Assembly (NCBI GenBank): GCA_001797675.1 | Contig: MGQB01000031.1 | Span: 98,580-162,579 of the forward strand | Direction of reading: 5' to 3' | Source: Deltaproteobacteria bacterium RBG_13_43_22 | GTDB lineage: Bacteria; Desulfobacterota; RBG-13-43-22 | Length of the DNA: 64,000 nt | Shown: in pieces, positions 43,956 to 52,424 of the stretch | How the letters are laid out: every line of letters starts with the position of its first letter | Numbering within the stretch: the stretch's first letter is position 1 | The notes under the pieces: generated by a model | What the model was told of the DNA's origin: nothing | Database searches by the model: none | The model's input: only the letters and a program-made list of their open reading frames with translations | Made by a program: the position numbers and the translations under genes

Positions 43956-44417
43956 AAGATTCCAATCCTGTAAACGATTGACCACCGAGCCAGCTCCTGT
44001 TATTTGGATCCGTCTTCGGGATTCATCCAGAATGGTGAAGGAAATATTCCACCGTTCTTTGGGCAAATCTTTGATTCGTTCGGCCCATTCAATGAGGGTG
44101 ATTCCCGGGCCGTCGAAAAATTCTTCCAAGCCGAGTTCCTGGATTTCCTCGTCCAGATGGAGGCGGTAACAGTCGATATGAAAAAGGGGCATTGGCCCCG
44201 GGTATTCATTGATTAGGGAAAAAGAGGGACTGACCACAAGACCGTTTTCAATCCCCAGACCTTTGGCCAGGCCGCGGACCAGACAGGTCTTGCCGGCCCC
44301 CAATTCTCCATAAAGGGCGATCACATCTCCGGGTGAAAGCAGCGAAGCGAATTTTTGACCCAGTTGTTCGGTAGCCTCTTCCCCTTCAAACACCTCCTCA
44401 TAAAACATACCTTCCAA
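43914..44417 (-). CDS. tsaE: tRNA t6A modification ATPase TsaE, repeat-encoded tail
   Basis: A 167-residue TsaE (YjeE) is the ATPase that drives the TsaB-TsaD complex. It has Walker A GELGAGKTCLVRGLAKGLG, SPSFSLINEYPGPMPLFHIDCYRL, and LIEWAERI. The domain proper ends near residue 153. The last residues (about KFRIQESGVRSQK) are encoded by the CTGACTCCTGGATTC repeat and have no family counterpart. It lies 12 nt downstream of the CBS gene and is probably co-transcribed with it. TsaD is encoded separately at 36925, and no tsaB or tsaC is in the window. Confidence 0.95.
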   Translation of the reverse strand: MEGMFYEEVFEGEEATEQLGQKFASLLSPGDVIALYGELGAGKTCLVRGLAKGLGIENGLVVSPSFSLINEYPGPMPLFHIDCYRLHLDEEIQELGLEEFFDGPGITLIEWAERIKDLPKERWNISFTILDESRRRIQITGAGSVVNRLQDWNLKFRIQESGVRSQK

Positions 44418-44429
44418 AATCTAAACCTC

Positions 44430-44879
44430 TTATTGGGCCAAAGAACGGACGATATCCTTCTTGCCGATTATTCCCACCAGGGTTTTCCCCTCCAGGACCG
44501 GGATGGAATGAACATGATTTTCTGTCATGAGCGTGGCTATCTCTTCCAACGGGGTCCCGGGAATGACGGTTTTGACCGCCCGAGTCATGATATCTGCTGC
44601 GACCAAACCTATCATCTTTTTCAATTCTTTCTCAAATTTTTTTCCACTTTCTAAAAAAACGATATAGCCCATAAGGTTCACCACGGTAGGCAGATGGACC
44701 CGTTTGGTCTGGTCGATGATGTCGCTTTCGCAAACGATCCCAACCATCTCCTGCTCAGGGTTTAAAACGGGCACCCCGCTGATATGCTTTTCGGTCAGGA
44801 TTTGAGCTACCTCGGAAATCGGCGTATCTTCCTTGATGGTGATCACTTCGGGTGTCATGATGTCTTTGGCCTGGATCAT
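44430..44879 (-). CDS. CBS-domain-pair protein
   Basis: A 149-residue protein is made of two CBS motifs: AKDIMTPEVITIKEDTPISEVAQIL...GVPVLNPEQEMVGIV and AADIMTRAVKTVIPGTPLEEIATLM...SIPVLEGKTLVGIIGKKDIV. Such pairs bind adenine nucleotides or SAM and act as energy sensors. The start at 44879 has AGGAG 8 nt upstream; the longer frame to 44966 would add 29 residues from a repeat-rich region and is rejected. It sits between nnr and tsaE in the housekeeping run. No fused effector domain is present. Confidence 0.92.
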   Translation of the reverse strand: MIQAKDIMTPEVITIKEDTPISEVAQILTEKHISGVPVLNPEQEMVGIVCESDIIDQTKRVHLPTVVNLMGYIVFLESGKKFEKELKKMIGLVAADIMTRAVKTVIPGTPLEEIATLMTENHVHSIPVLEGKTLVGIIGKKDIVRSLAQ

Positions 44880-44937
44880 ATGGGGCTCCTGTAATGGTTT
44901 TTTAATCAATGGTTCAAGACAAAATCGAAATCTTATA

Positions 44938-45008
44938 TAGCTCAAGGTTGAAAGCTGAAAGCTCAAAGCAACTGCTCTTCCTTTGAGCTTTGAACTTTGA
45001 GCTTTCAG
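44938..45008. repeat. intergenic inverted array, GCTGAAAGCTCAAAG family
   Basis: AGCTCAAGGTTGAAAGCTGA and AAGCTCAAAGC are complementary to TTTGAGCTTTGAACTTTGAG and CTTTCAGCT. It separates nnr from the CBS gene and touches the nnr stop. Confidence 0.85.
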
Positions 45009-46607
45009 CTATAAAAATATTTCCCTTATCAACGGAATGGATTCTGTTTCCGCGCAGTCCCAATAACCCTTCTTGGAAATCAAGCCCGGGATTTTTTCCA
45101 ATAGTTCCGAGGCCAGAATCCCTTGTCCGCCACGCTCTTGGGCCAGCAAGGCCCCGGCCTGTCCATGGAGGAATACTCCCAGACAGGCGGCTTCTATGGG
45201 GGACGACCCTTGGGCTAAAAAGCCGAGGATCAAGCCGGTTAAAACATCTCCGGTTCCTCCGCTGGCCAATACCGAATGGGCAACCGGATTCAGATAGACC
45301 GGCCCTTCCGGATCGGCAATGACGGTTCTGGCCCCTTTCAGCACCACCACGATTCCATATTTTCTGGAAAATGCCCGGGCTGTATTAATCCGATCGGCTT
45401 GAATCTCTTTAACCGATTGTTTTGACAGCCGGGACATTTCTCCCGGATGGGGGGTAATAATGGCCCGGCCGGCCAGGGTTTTCAGCGTTTCAGGATGATC
45501 GGCCAGGGCATTCAATCCATCGGCATCGATTACCATGGGGAGGTCTCTGGTTTGCCCCAATAGGGCTTTTACTAAGGCCGTTGTCCCCGACGAGGCGGAA
45601 AGCCCGGGTCCAATAGCCAAGGCCTTTTTCCCCTCACACAGGGATTGAATTTTTGAAAGGGCCTCCGGGCCTAAAGACCCTGGCTCTCCTTCAGGCAAGG
45701 GTTCGGTCATAGCCTCGGTCAGCTTAATTTCCATGATGGGATTCAAACTTTCCGGTATCCCCAGGGTAACCAAACCGGCCCCGGCCCGTAAGGCCCCCAG
45801 GCAGGTCATGGCCGCAGCCCCGGTTTTTCCTTTCGAACCGGCCAGGACCAACACATGACCATAAGAACCCTTGTGTCCTTCAGGATCCCTTTTGGGCAGG
45901 AGGGGGGCCAAGATGCCGGATTCCAGTAATTCCACCCTTTCGATAGGAACCGGATAGAATGAAGATGGTATACCGAGGTCGACGACAAAAAGCCTTCCCA
46001 CAAAACGGCACCCTGGAAAAAGGATTTGCCCGACCTTTGGCAGACCAAAGGTGATAGTCAGGTCGGCCTGGACACAAAACCCCAGGGGTTGACCGCTGTC
46101 GGAAGACAGGCCGGAAGGGATATCTATCGATATTTTAGGGATGGGCAGTTCATTCATTAAAAGGATGAGGTTTCGGAAAAGACCTTGAACCTCATTCTCC
46201 AACCCGGTTCCTAAAAGGGCGTCGACCAAAAGGTCGAATTGGGATATTTCTTGTCTGAGGGCCGGGAATTTACTTTCTTCATCGATTTCAGTTAAAGGGA
46301 TCATCAGTTTATCTGTTAGTTGAGACTGAAGGGCGGCGTCCCCCTTCAATCCGCTCTTTTGTCCGGATAAAACTATTTTTACCTTAAGACCAAGGGCCTG
46401 GAAATAACGGGCCATGGCCAATCCATCCCCTCCATTATTCCCTTTTCCACAGAAGACCGCTATCGATCGGGCCCGGGGATACAGACTTTGTATTACCTGA
46501 ACAGCACCGCGGGCGGCATTTTCCATCAGGACAGGGCCGGAAAGGCCGAATTCTTCCATGGTCCGTTGATCCAATTGTTTCATTTGAGAGGCTGTGGTCA
46601 ATATCAT
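45009..46607 (-). CDS. nnr: Bifunctional NAD(P)H-hydrate epimerase/dehydratase
   Basis: A 532-residue fusion repairs hydrated NAD(P)H. The N-terminal YjeF_N epimerase (about 1-215) has FCGKGNNGGDGLAMARY and SIDIPSGLSSDSG. The C-terminal ribokinase-like dehydratase (about 235-515) has GSKGKTGAAAMTCLGALRAGAGLVT, IITPHPGEMSRL, VVLKGARTVI and ASGGTGDVLTGLI. Length is typical. Gene order acpS-nnr-tsaE is common in bacteria. It is preceded by a GTTCAA-family array. Confidence 0.96.
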   Translation of the reverse strand: MILTTASQMKQLDQRTMEEFGLSGPVLMENAARGAVQVIQSLYPRARSIAVFCGKGNNGGDGLAMARYFQALGLKVKIVLSGQKSGLKGDAALQSQLTDKLMIPLTEIDEESKFPALRQEISQFDLLVDALLGTGLENEVQGLFRNLILLMNELPIPKISIDIPSGLSSDSGQPLGFCVQADLTITFGLPKVGQILFPGCRFVGRLFVVDLGIPSSFYPVPIERVELLESGILAPLLPKRDPEGHKGSYGHVLVLAGSKGKTGAAAMTCLGALRAGAGLVTLGIPESLNPIMEIKLTEAMTEPLPEGEPGSLGPEALSKIQSLCEGKKALAIGPGLSASSGTTALVKALLGQTRDLPMVIDADGLNALADHPETLKTLAGRAIITPHPGEMSRLSKQSVKEIQADRINTARAFSRKYGIVVVLKGARTVIADPEGPVYLNPVAHSVLASGGTGDVLTGLILGFLAQGSSPIEAACLGVFLHGQAGALLAQERGGQGILASELLEKIPGLISKKGYWDCAETESIPLIREIFL

Positions 46608-46619
46608 AATTATTATTAC

Positions 46620-46706
46620 CGTTCAAAGTTCAAGGTTCAAAGTTCGACGTTCTGAGGAAAGGATTGAAATTGCTTTCGGTTAGCATTGAACATTGAACGT
46701 TGAACA
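46620..46706. repeat. intergenic inverted array, GTTCAAAGTTCAAGG family
   Basis: GTTCAAAGTTCAAGGTTCAA at the left is matched by CATTGAACATTGAACGTTGA at the right. It separates acpS from nnr. Confidence 0.86.
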
Positions 46707-46714
46707 GTTTTTTG

Positions 46715-47092
46715 TTAACTTTCCAGCACCACCACGGCTACGGCGTATCCATCCTCATCGCTTAAGGTTAAAAAACTGTTTTTGATTCCGGCCTGGAGGC
46801 AGATCTCCCGGGCTTGACCATGGAGGATCAATTCCGGTTTGCCGAACGAATTGGAGGTCACCTCAATATCCTTCCAATAAATCCCTTTCCGCATCCCCAG
46901 ACCGATAGCCTTGGAAAAGGCCTCTTTGGCTGCGAAGCGCATGGCCCAATAACGGGTAGGGCGTGGTTTACTGAGGCAAAGGGCCCTTTCTTTTTCGGTA
47001 AAGATTTTTTTTTGAAATCGTTCCCCCCAGGTTTCCATGGCCGCCTTTATCCTTGCCATTTTAACCAGATCAACTCCGATGCCGTAAATCAT
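46715..47092 (-). CDS. acpS: Holo-[acyl-carrier-protein] synthase
   Basis: A 125-residue phosphopantetheinyl transferase of the AcpS type transfers 4'-phosphopantetheine from CoA to acyl carrier protein. It has GIGVDLVKMARIKAAM at the N-terminus with the metal-binding Asp, and RFAAKEAFSKAIGLG with the catalytic Glu and Lys. It ends LSDEDGYAVAVVVLE. Length is standard. It heads the minus-strand housekeeping run and is divergent from the liv operon, with a 453-nt region between. Confidence 0.96.
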   Translation of the reverse strand: MIYGIGVDLVKMARIKAAMETWGERFQKKIFTEKERALCLSKPRPTRYWAMRFAAKEAFSKAIGLGMRKGIYWKDIEVTSNSFGKPELILHGQAREICLQAGIKNSFLTLSDEDGYAVAVVVLES

Positions 47093-47246
47093 AAAAAATA
47101 CTAATGCCCCAATATGCCTTCAACAGTAGATCGATATGGAAGAACAATAAGGTTAAAGTTTATCGAAAATATTTGAAATCTCTCTGTTACGGGTTAAGTA
47201 ATCGTATTCTTTTTTCCTGAAATCTGCAATAGCGATAAAAATAAAT

Positions 47247-47352
47247 TCTCAAGATCCAAGGTGAAAAACTTAAAGATTTCAAGTTCCGAGGAAGGATTCA
47301 GCCGTTACCTGGAAAAAGCTGTCCAAAACTCTTGAATCCTTAAATCTTGGAA
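47247..47352. repeat. intergenic inverted array, CAAGATTTCAAG family
   Basis: CTCAAGATCCAAGG and AAAGATTTCAAGTTCC at the left are complementary to CTTGAATCCTTAAATCTTGG at the right (47330-47350). It lies between acpS and the liv promoter region. The ~150 nt on its acpS side are AT-rich, with no gene seen. Confidence 0.7.
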
Positions 47353-47455
47353 CCCCTGATTGCTGTTTGTTATTTTCTTTTATATAACAAGCCATTATCC
47401 TGGTCAAGGGGAAATACCGGGTTTATTGCAAGAGATAGGGAAAGAGAAGTCTTTC

Positions 47456-47485
47456 TTGACTTTATTAAGTTCTTTCCCGTATATA
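47456..47485 (+). promoter_or_regulatory. possible sigma70 promoter of the liv operon
   Basis: TTGACT (47456-47461), an 18-nt spacer and TATATA (47480-47485) lie about 60 nt before the start codon of the binding-protein gene. The spacing and match are good, but there is no independent support. Confidence 0.5.
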
Positions 47486-47545
47486 AGAGGTCTAAAGGGA
47501 TCGTTCATTCCCGACAAAAAATCATTATTTTTAAAGGGGGATATC

Positions 47546-48835
47546 ATGGAAAAGGAAAAAATGGAAGGAACAGGAATCAGTCGGAGGAATTTTCTAAAAA
47601 CCTCAGCCGCCATAGGCGCGGCCACTACCATCACCGGTTTCCCGGCCATCTTGCGCGGGGCCTCACCCAAGGAAATCATTATCGGTTCCATCCAGCCGGT
47701 TACCGGTCCTATCCCTGACATTGGGATTTCCATGCAGCGAACGAATAAGATGGCCGTTGATGACATCAATGCCCGCGGCGGGATCAAATCCATGGGTGGG
47801 GCAAAGATAAAATTGTTATTAGGAGATCACGAGGCCAAAGAAGAAGTGGCTCGGGGTACGGCTGAAAGACTGATCAAGGAAGGTGCCGTTTGTCTGGTAG
47901 GGCCTTTTTTAAGCGGTCCGGCTATGGCCATTGCCACCCTGTCCGAACAACGAAACGTCCCTTTTGTTATTGATGTGGCGGCCATGGATGCGATCACGGC
48001 CAAGGGGTATAAGAACGTCTTTCGTTGTTTCCCTAAGACCGAGCTTTTCATGCAAAGCATCGGGCGCTTCCTGGATCAGATTATCAAGGAAAAAAAGGTT
48101 AATATTAAAAGAATTGTGGTTTCCAATGTCGGCGATGCCTTTGGGCGCAGTCAAGGCGCGGCTTTCATCAAATTTGTTAAAGACAAAAAGCTGCCTTTCG
48201 AGATCGTTGACCACGTGGAATATCCCCTTGGGGTCAAGGACCTTTCAGCCGAGGTGGCCAAGATAAAGGCGGCCAAACCGGATGTTCTGTTCCCGGTTAC
48301 TCGAACCGGAGATGCCAAGTTGATGCTCCGGGAACTCTATAAACAGCGTGTGGAATTAATGGGGATTATCAGCCCCGGCAGCCCCGGTTGGTATGAGCCG
48401 GATAATATTCGCGATCTGGACAAACTGGCCTATTATGTCCTGGATAATGTGCCCTGGGTCAATCCGAAAAGCCCGAAATTCAAAGATGTAAACGGTCGTT
48501 ATGAAAAGATGTATCCCGGCCAGTATCTCGATACCAATTCAGGCTGGGGTTATGTGGGGGTTCAGGTCATCGCCGATGCCCTGGAACGGGCGAAATCAAC
48601 AGACCCCAATGCACTGCGTGATGCCTTACGGAAGACGAATTTTAAAGATCACCCCATGGTCGGCGGACCGGTTATTTTTGATGATAAGGGAGATAATATC
48701 AATGCCACCACGGCCTTGATTCAGATTCTCCCCGACCCGAAGATGGATGATCGGGTGAAGGTGGTCCTCCCCAAAGAATTTGCCCAAGCCCCTTATGTCT
48801 TCCCCTGGAAACAACTCTGGGAACGGGGAGCTTAA
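47546..48835 (+). CDS. livK: Branched-chain amino acid-type ABC substrate-binding protein, Tat signal
   Basis: A 429-residue periplasmic binding protein (Peripla_BP_6). The ATG at 47546 has AAAGGGGG upstream; the frame extends 62 codons further back but without a ribosome site. The N-terminus carries a twin-arginine signal (SRRNFLKTSAAIGA) with cleavage expected near ILRGA, so it is exported folded. The mature part has IIIGSIQPVTGPIPDIG, AVDDINARGGI and DHEAKEEVARGTAERLI. Substrate may be a branched-chain amino acid, an amide or an aromatic acid; sequence alone does not tell. It is the first gene of the transporter operon. Confidence 0.93.
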   Translation: MEKEKMEGTGISRRNFLKTSAAIGAATTITGFPAILRGASPKEIIIGSIQPVTGPIPDIGISMQRTNKMAVDDINARGGIKSMGGAKIKLLLGDHEAKEEVARGTAERLIKEGAVCLVGPFLSGPAMAIATLSEQRNVPFVIDVAAMDAITAKGYKNVFRCFPKTELFMQSIGRFLDQIIKEKKVNIKRIVVSNVGDAFGRSQGAAFIKFVKDKKLPFEIVDHVEYPLGVKDLSAEVAKIKAAKPDVLFPVTRTGDAKLMLRELYKQRVELMGIISPGSPGWYEPDNIRDLDKLAYYVLDNVPWVNPKSPKFKDVNGRYEKMYPGQYLDTNSGWGYVGVQVIADALERAKSTDPNALRDALRKTNFKDHPMVGGPVIFDDKGDNINATTALIQILPDPKMDDRVKVVLPKEFAQAPYVFPWKQLWERGA

Positions 48836-48837
48836 CA

Positions 48838-49005
48838 AATTGCGGATTTCGGATTTCGGAATGCGGAATGAAAAGAATGAAAAAATGCGGGTTACGAGTT
48901 GCGAAACCTATGAATTGCGGATTTCGGAATGCGGAATGCTGAGAGCAGATGCAGGATGCCCGATGTCAGATATCGGATAACGAGCAACCAGTAATGAGTA
49001 ACAAG
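48838..49005. repeat. intergenic array between livK and livH
   Basis: ATTGCGGATTTCGGATTTCG, GCGGGTTACGAGTTGCG, a second GAATTGCGGATTTCGGAATG copy, then AACGAGCAACCAGTAATGAG. No complementary arm is present. It interrupts an operon that should be co-transcribed, so it probably does not terminate fully. Confidence 0.78.
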
Positions 49006-49007
49006 CA

Positions 49008-49877
49008 ATGAATTTTGAGCTGGTTTTACAGTTAGCCCTGCAGGGATTTTTGATGGGAGGGGTTTATGGTTTGATTGCCTTGGGCCTCTCCCTGATTTTT
49101 GGAGTCATGCGGGTTATCAATTTTGCCCACGGCGAGATGATGGTCTTTGCCATGTTCCTGACGATCACTTTTCTGGTCTCCTGGGGCATCGATCCTTATT
49201 TTTTCCTGCCCATATCCGCCGCAGTCATGTTTGGAATCGGTTACGGGATTCAGCGCATTTTTGTCAACCGTATTCTCGACATGCCCGAAGCCATGCAAGT
49301 CCTGGTTTTGGTCGGTATGGGCATAATTTTTGAAAACAGCACCCTGATGATCTGGGGGGGTAGCGATATCAGTCCCAAAACCAGTCTGGCCCTTTCGTCG
49401 ATCCGCTTAGGTTTCTTAACCGTGGATGTCCCCCGTCTCATCGCCTTTGTTCTAGCCATTTTAATTACCTTAATGGTAATCCTTTTTTTGAAAAAGACCT
49501 CGATCGGCAAGACGATCCGGGCCGCAGCCGACAATCGGTTTGGGGCCTTGATTGTCGGTGCTCATATTAATCGGGTTTATGGCTTCTGTTTTGGTATCGG
49601 GGCGGCCTGTGTGGGGGCCGCCGGTACGCTGCTGGTGCCCTTAATGCCGGCCAAGGCCACCATGGGCGCCCCTTACACCCTGATCTCATTTGTGATCGTT
49701 ATTTTAGGGGGCATGGGGAGTTTGATCGGTGCCCTGGTGGGCGGATTGATTATCGGGGTGGCTGAATCCCTGGGCACGGTCTTCCTGCCCAGTTCCATGA
49801 AACAGGTGGTCAGCTTTTCCATCATGATTATTATCCTGCTCTTTCGGCCTCAGGGTCTTTTCGGTGGAAAAGGATGA
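49008..49877 (+). CDS. livH: LivH-type ABC permease
   Basis: A 289-residue inner-membrane permease of the branched-chain amino acid ABC family, with about eight hydrophobic segments. Signatures are LMGGVYGLIALGLSLIFGVMRVINFAHGEMMVF at the start, KTIRAAADNRFGALIVGAHINRVY (the cytoplasmic loop contacting the ATPase) and ILGGMGSLIGALVGGLIIGVAESL near the end. It overlaps livM by 4 nt (ATGA). It pairs with LivM to form the channel. Confidence 0.95.
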   Translation: MNFELVLQLALQGFLMGGVYGLIALGLSLIFGVMRVINFAHGEMMVFAMFLTITFLVSWGIDPYFFLPISAAVMFGIGYGIQRIFVNRILDMPEAMQVLVLVGMGIIFENSTLMIWGGSDISPKTSLALSSIRLGFLTVDVPRLIAFVLAILITLMVILFLKKTSIGKTIRAAADNRFGALIVGAHINRVYGFCFGIGAACVGAAGTLLVPLMPAKATMGAPYTLISFVIVILGGMGSLIGALVGGLIIGVAESLGTVFLPSSMKQVVSFSIMIIILLFRPQGLFGGKG

Positions 49878-50863
49878 AACGGCTCTATATCTTTCTCAGT
49901 ATTATCCTGGCGGTCCTGCTCTTCCTGCCCCAGGCGCTCAGTAATTACTGGTTGGAGATATTTATCCTCATCTTTTACTATGCTTATCTGGGCCAATGTT
50001 GGAATATCCTGACCGGCTATACGGGTAATATCTCCCTCGGCCATGCCTTGTATGTGGGGATCGGGGCCTATACTTCTACCCGACTGGCCATTGTTTTCGG
50101 GCTTACCCCCTGGGCCGGGATGTTCCTTGGGGCCTTGCTGGCCATGGCCGTCGGGCTGTTTATCGGCTTTCTGGGTTTTCGTTTCCGATTGCGAGGGGTT
50201 TATTTCGTTTTGATTACCATTTCTTTTGCCGAGATCGGCCGATTGATCGCCTTACATATGGACAGTCTGGGTTCCTTCATGGGCCTGTTCCTCGACTTTA
50301 AACCGGGCTTTTGGAATATGCAGTTCAAAGGGAACCTCCCTTACTATTATATCGCCTTGGGATTGCTCCTGTTTTCAGTGGTTGTGGTCCGGGTATTTGA
50401 AGTTTCCAAGATCGGCCGGTATCTGGTGGCTATCCGGGAAGATGAGGATGCGGCCGAAAGTCTGGGAGTCAACACGTTTAGGTACAAGATGTGGGCCATT
50501 GCCTTGAGCTCTTTTATGACCGCCCTGGCCGGGACCTTTGATGCCAACCGGATATTTCATTTGAGTCCGGAGCGGGTGATGAGCATGGGGATGTCCATCG
50601 AGATTATCTTACGCCCCATCATCGGGGGTATGGGGACGGTTTTGGGACCGATTGTCGGGTCCTTTCTGATCACCTTGCCGGCGGAATGGACCCGGGCCTA
50701 TCTGTCGGAAGTGGGGCGACCGGGTCTGCATATGGTCATTTACGGCTTTGTGCTGATTTTTGCGGTCTTCTTTTTCCCCAGAGGCGTTATGCCGTATTTG
50801 AACAGGGTATTTAGACCGATATTTATTAAACGATCATCACCCGAGAAAAAGATCGAGGGGTGA
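49874..50863 (+). CDS. livM: LivM-type ABC permease
   Basis: A 329-residue permease with about nine to ten membrane segments. LivM signatures are QCWNILTGYTGNISLGHALYVGIGAYTS, the coupling loop VAIREDEDAAESLGVNTFRYKMWAIALSSFM, and IIGGMGTVLGPIVGSFLI. The first ~20 residues form the first membrane helix. Starting inside livH implies coupled translation. A 109-nt gap containing a CATAGCCTATGGCCTATGG repeat (near 50911-50930) separates it from livG. Confidence 0.95.
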   Translation: MKRLYIFLSIILAVLLFLPQALSNYWLEIFILIFYYAYLGQCWNILTGYTGNISLGHALYVGIGAYTSTRLAIVFGLTPWAGMFLGALLAMAVGLFIGFLGFRFRLRGVYFVLITISFAEIGRLIALHMDSLGSFMGLFLDFKPGFWNMQFKGNLPYYYIALGLLLFSVVVVRVFEVSKIGRYLVAIREDEDAAESLGVNTFRYKMWAIALSSFMTALAGTFDANRIFHLSPERVMSMGMSIEIILRPIIGGMGTVLGPIVGSFLITLPAEWTRAYLSEVGRPGLHMVIYGFVLIFAVFFFPRGVMPYLNRVFRPIFIKRSSPEKKIEG

Positions 50864-50972
50864 GAAGAGGCGACAGGTAATAAACAAGAAGTTATTTAAA
50901 GAAGGTTTTCCCATAGCCTATGGCCTATGGCCCAACAAGGGATTCGGATATTATTTTCAAATTTAGGAAACC

Positions 50973-51701
50973 TTGGTGAATCTTTTATCCATAGAAAAAA
51001 TCGAGAAAAATTTCGGCGGGCTGCGTGCCCTGGATAATATTTCCCTGCAAATCCATTCCGGGGAAATCGTAGCCATTATCGGTCCGAACGGGGCGGGTAA
51101 GACCACCCTGTTCAATGTTCTGACCGGCTTTATCCGGCCGGACAACGGGCAGGTCCATTTTAAAGGGCAATCCATTCTGGGTATGAAACCACACCGGATC
51201 TGCCGCCTGGGAATAGTGCGGACCTTTCAAATCGTCAAGCCCTTTTTAGAATTAACGGTATTGGACAATGTGATTGTAGCGGCTTATAATCGTTTGCCTT
51301 CATTGACGGAGGCGAAAAAAAAAGCCGGAGAGATCATCGAGTTTGTCGCTCTGGACCATAAGAGGACGGCACTGGCTCACGAATTGACCCTTCCCCATCG
51401 CAAACGCCTGGAACTGGCCCGGGCCTTGGCCACCGATCCTACCCTTTTGATGCTCGATGAGGTCATGGCCGGTATCAATCCCACGGAAACCGACACCTTA
51501 ATCAGCCTGATTCGAGAGATCAATCGGAAGGGGGTAACCATTCTTTTGATCGAACATGTCATGCGCGGAGTCATGGCCCTGTCGCAACGGATTGCGGTCC
51601 TCAACTTCGGGGAGAAAATCGCCGAAGGCCTGCCTGAAGAGATCACTCAAGACCCTCAGGTTATCGAGGCCTATCTGGGAGAGGATTATAACGTTGCTTA
51701 A
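50973..51701 (+). CDS. livG: LivG-type ABC ATPase
   Basis: A 242-residue ATPase with Walker A GPNGAGKTTLFNVLTG, Q-loop RTFQIVKPFLELT, a divergent LivG signature LTLPHRKRLELARALA in place of LSGGQ, Walker B LLMLDEVMAGINPTE, and H-loop LIEHVMRGVM. It energises the LivHM channel together with LivF. The start is taken as TTG 50973 after TAGGAAA; a GTG one codon later is equally possible. The stop overlaps livF by 8 nt. Confidence 0.95.
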   Translation: MVNLLSIEKIEKNFGGLRALDNISLQIHSGEIVAIIGPNGAGKTTLFNVLTGFIRPDNGQVHFKGQSILGMKPHRICRLGIVRTFQIVKPFLELTVLDNVIVAAYNRLPSLTEAKKKAGEIIEFVALDHKRTALAHELTLPHRKRLELARALATDPTLLMLDEVMAGINPTETDTLISLIREINRKGVTILLIEHVMRGVMALSQRIAVLNFGEKIAEGLPEEITQDPQVIEAYLGEDYNVA

Positions 51702-52398
51702 GGTGGAAAATCTGGATGTTTTTTACGGGGACCTTCAGGCCCTGCGGGGGATTTCTCTTGAAGTGGAAGAAGGGGAGATCGTCACCATCATCGGCTCCAA
51801 CGGGGCCGGAAAGTCAACGACCATCAAAGCCATTTCCGGTATGTTGAGGGCTCGAAAAGGTTCGATCTCCTGGGACAACCGGTCCATCAACCAAATGACC
51901 ACTTCGGCCATTGTCGAAAAGGGTATTATCCAGATCCCCGAAGGCCGGCAGCTCTTCCCTTCCATGTCGGTTCTGGAGAACCTGGAACTGGGGGCCTTGA
52001 ATCCGAAGGCCCAAAAGGACAAAGCGGAAAATCTGAAAAAGGTTTTTGGACTTTTCCCCAGGCTGGAGGAAAGGAAAAACCAGAGCGCCGGCACCTTGTC
52101 CGGGGGAGAACAGCAGATGCTGGCCATCGGTCGGGGGTTGATGTCCAGGCCCAGGATCCTGATGCTGGACGAACCCTCCCTGGGTCTGTCTCCCCTTTTA
52201 GTCCGCAGTATCTTCCGCATCATCCGCCAAATCAACCGGGAAGGCACCACGATCCTCTTGGTGGAACAGAACATCCATTATGCCCTGAACATGGCTCAGA
52301 GGGCTTACATTCTCGAAAACGGGGAAATTGTCAAACACGGTCCGGCCCGGGAACTCCTCCAGGATGACCACATCCGTCAGGCTTATTTAGGGATGTAA
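51694..52398 (+). CDS. livF: LivF-type ABC ATPase
   Basis: A 234-residue ATPase: VENLDVFYGDLQALRGISLEV, Walker A GSNGAGKSTTIKAISG, PEGRQLFPSMSVLENLELGA, signature LSGGEQQMLAIGRGLMSRP, Walker B ILMLDEPSLGLSP, and H-loop LVEQNIH. The TTG at 51694 (GAGAGG upstream) gives the normal LivF length. The frame is open back to 51556, but that part lies inside livG and has no homology. It ends the operon and converges on the nitroreductase gene with only 26 nt between stops. Confidence 0.95.
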   Translation: MLKVENLDVFYGDLQALRGISLEVEEGEIVTIIGSNGAGKSTTIKAISGMLRARKGSISWDNRSINQMTTSAIVEKGIIQIPEGRQLFPSMSVLENLELGALNPKAQKDKAENLKKVFGLFPRLEERKNQSAGTLSGGEQQMLAIGRGLMSRPRILMLDEPSLGLSPLLVRSIFRIIRQINREGTTILLVEQNIHYALNMAQRAYILENGEIVKHGPARELLQDDHIRQAYLGM

Positions 52399-52424
52399 AA
52401 AGGCGGTATCCGACTTTTTCTTGA

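Noticed and set aside
47360..47545. 62-residue extension before the binding protein
   Set aside because: The Tat signal and a strong ribosome site place the start at 47546; the extension covers the likely promoter.
51556..51693. 46-residue extension of LivF
   Set aside because: It is out-of-frame translation of livG; TTG 51694 gives the standard LivF length.
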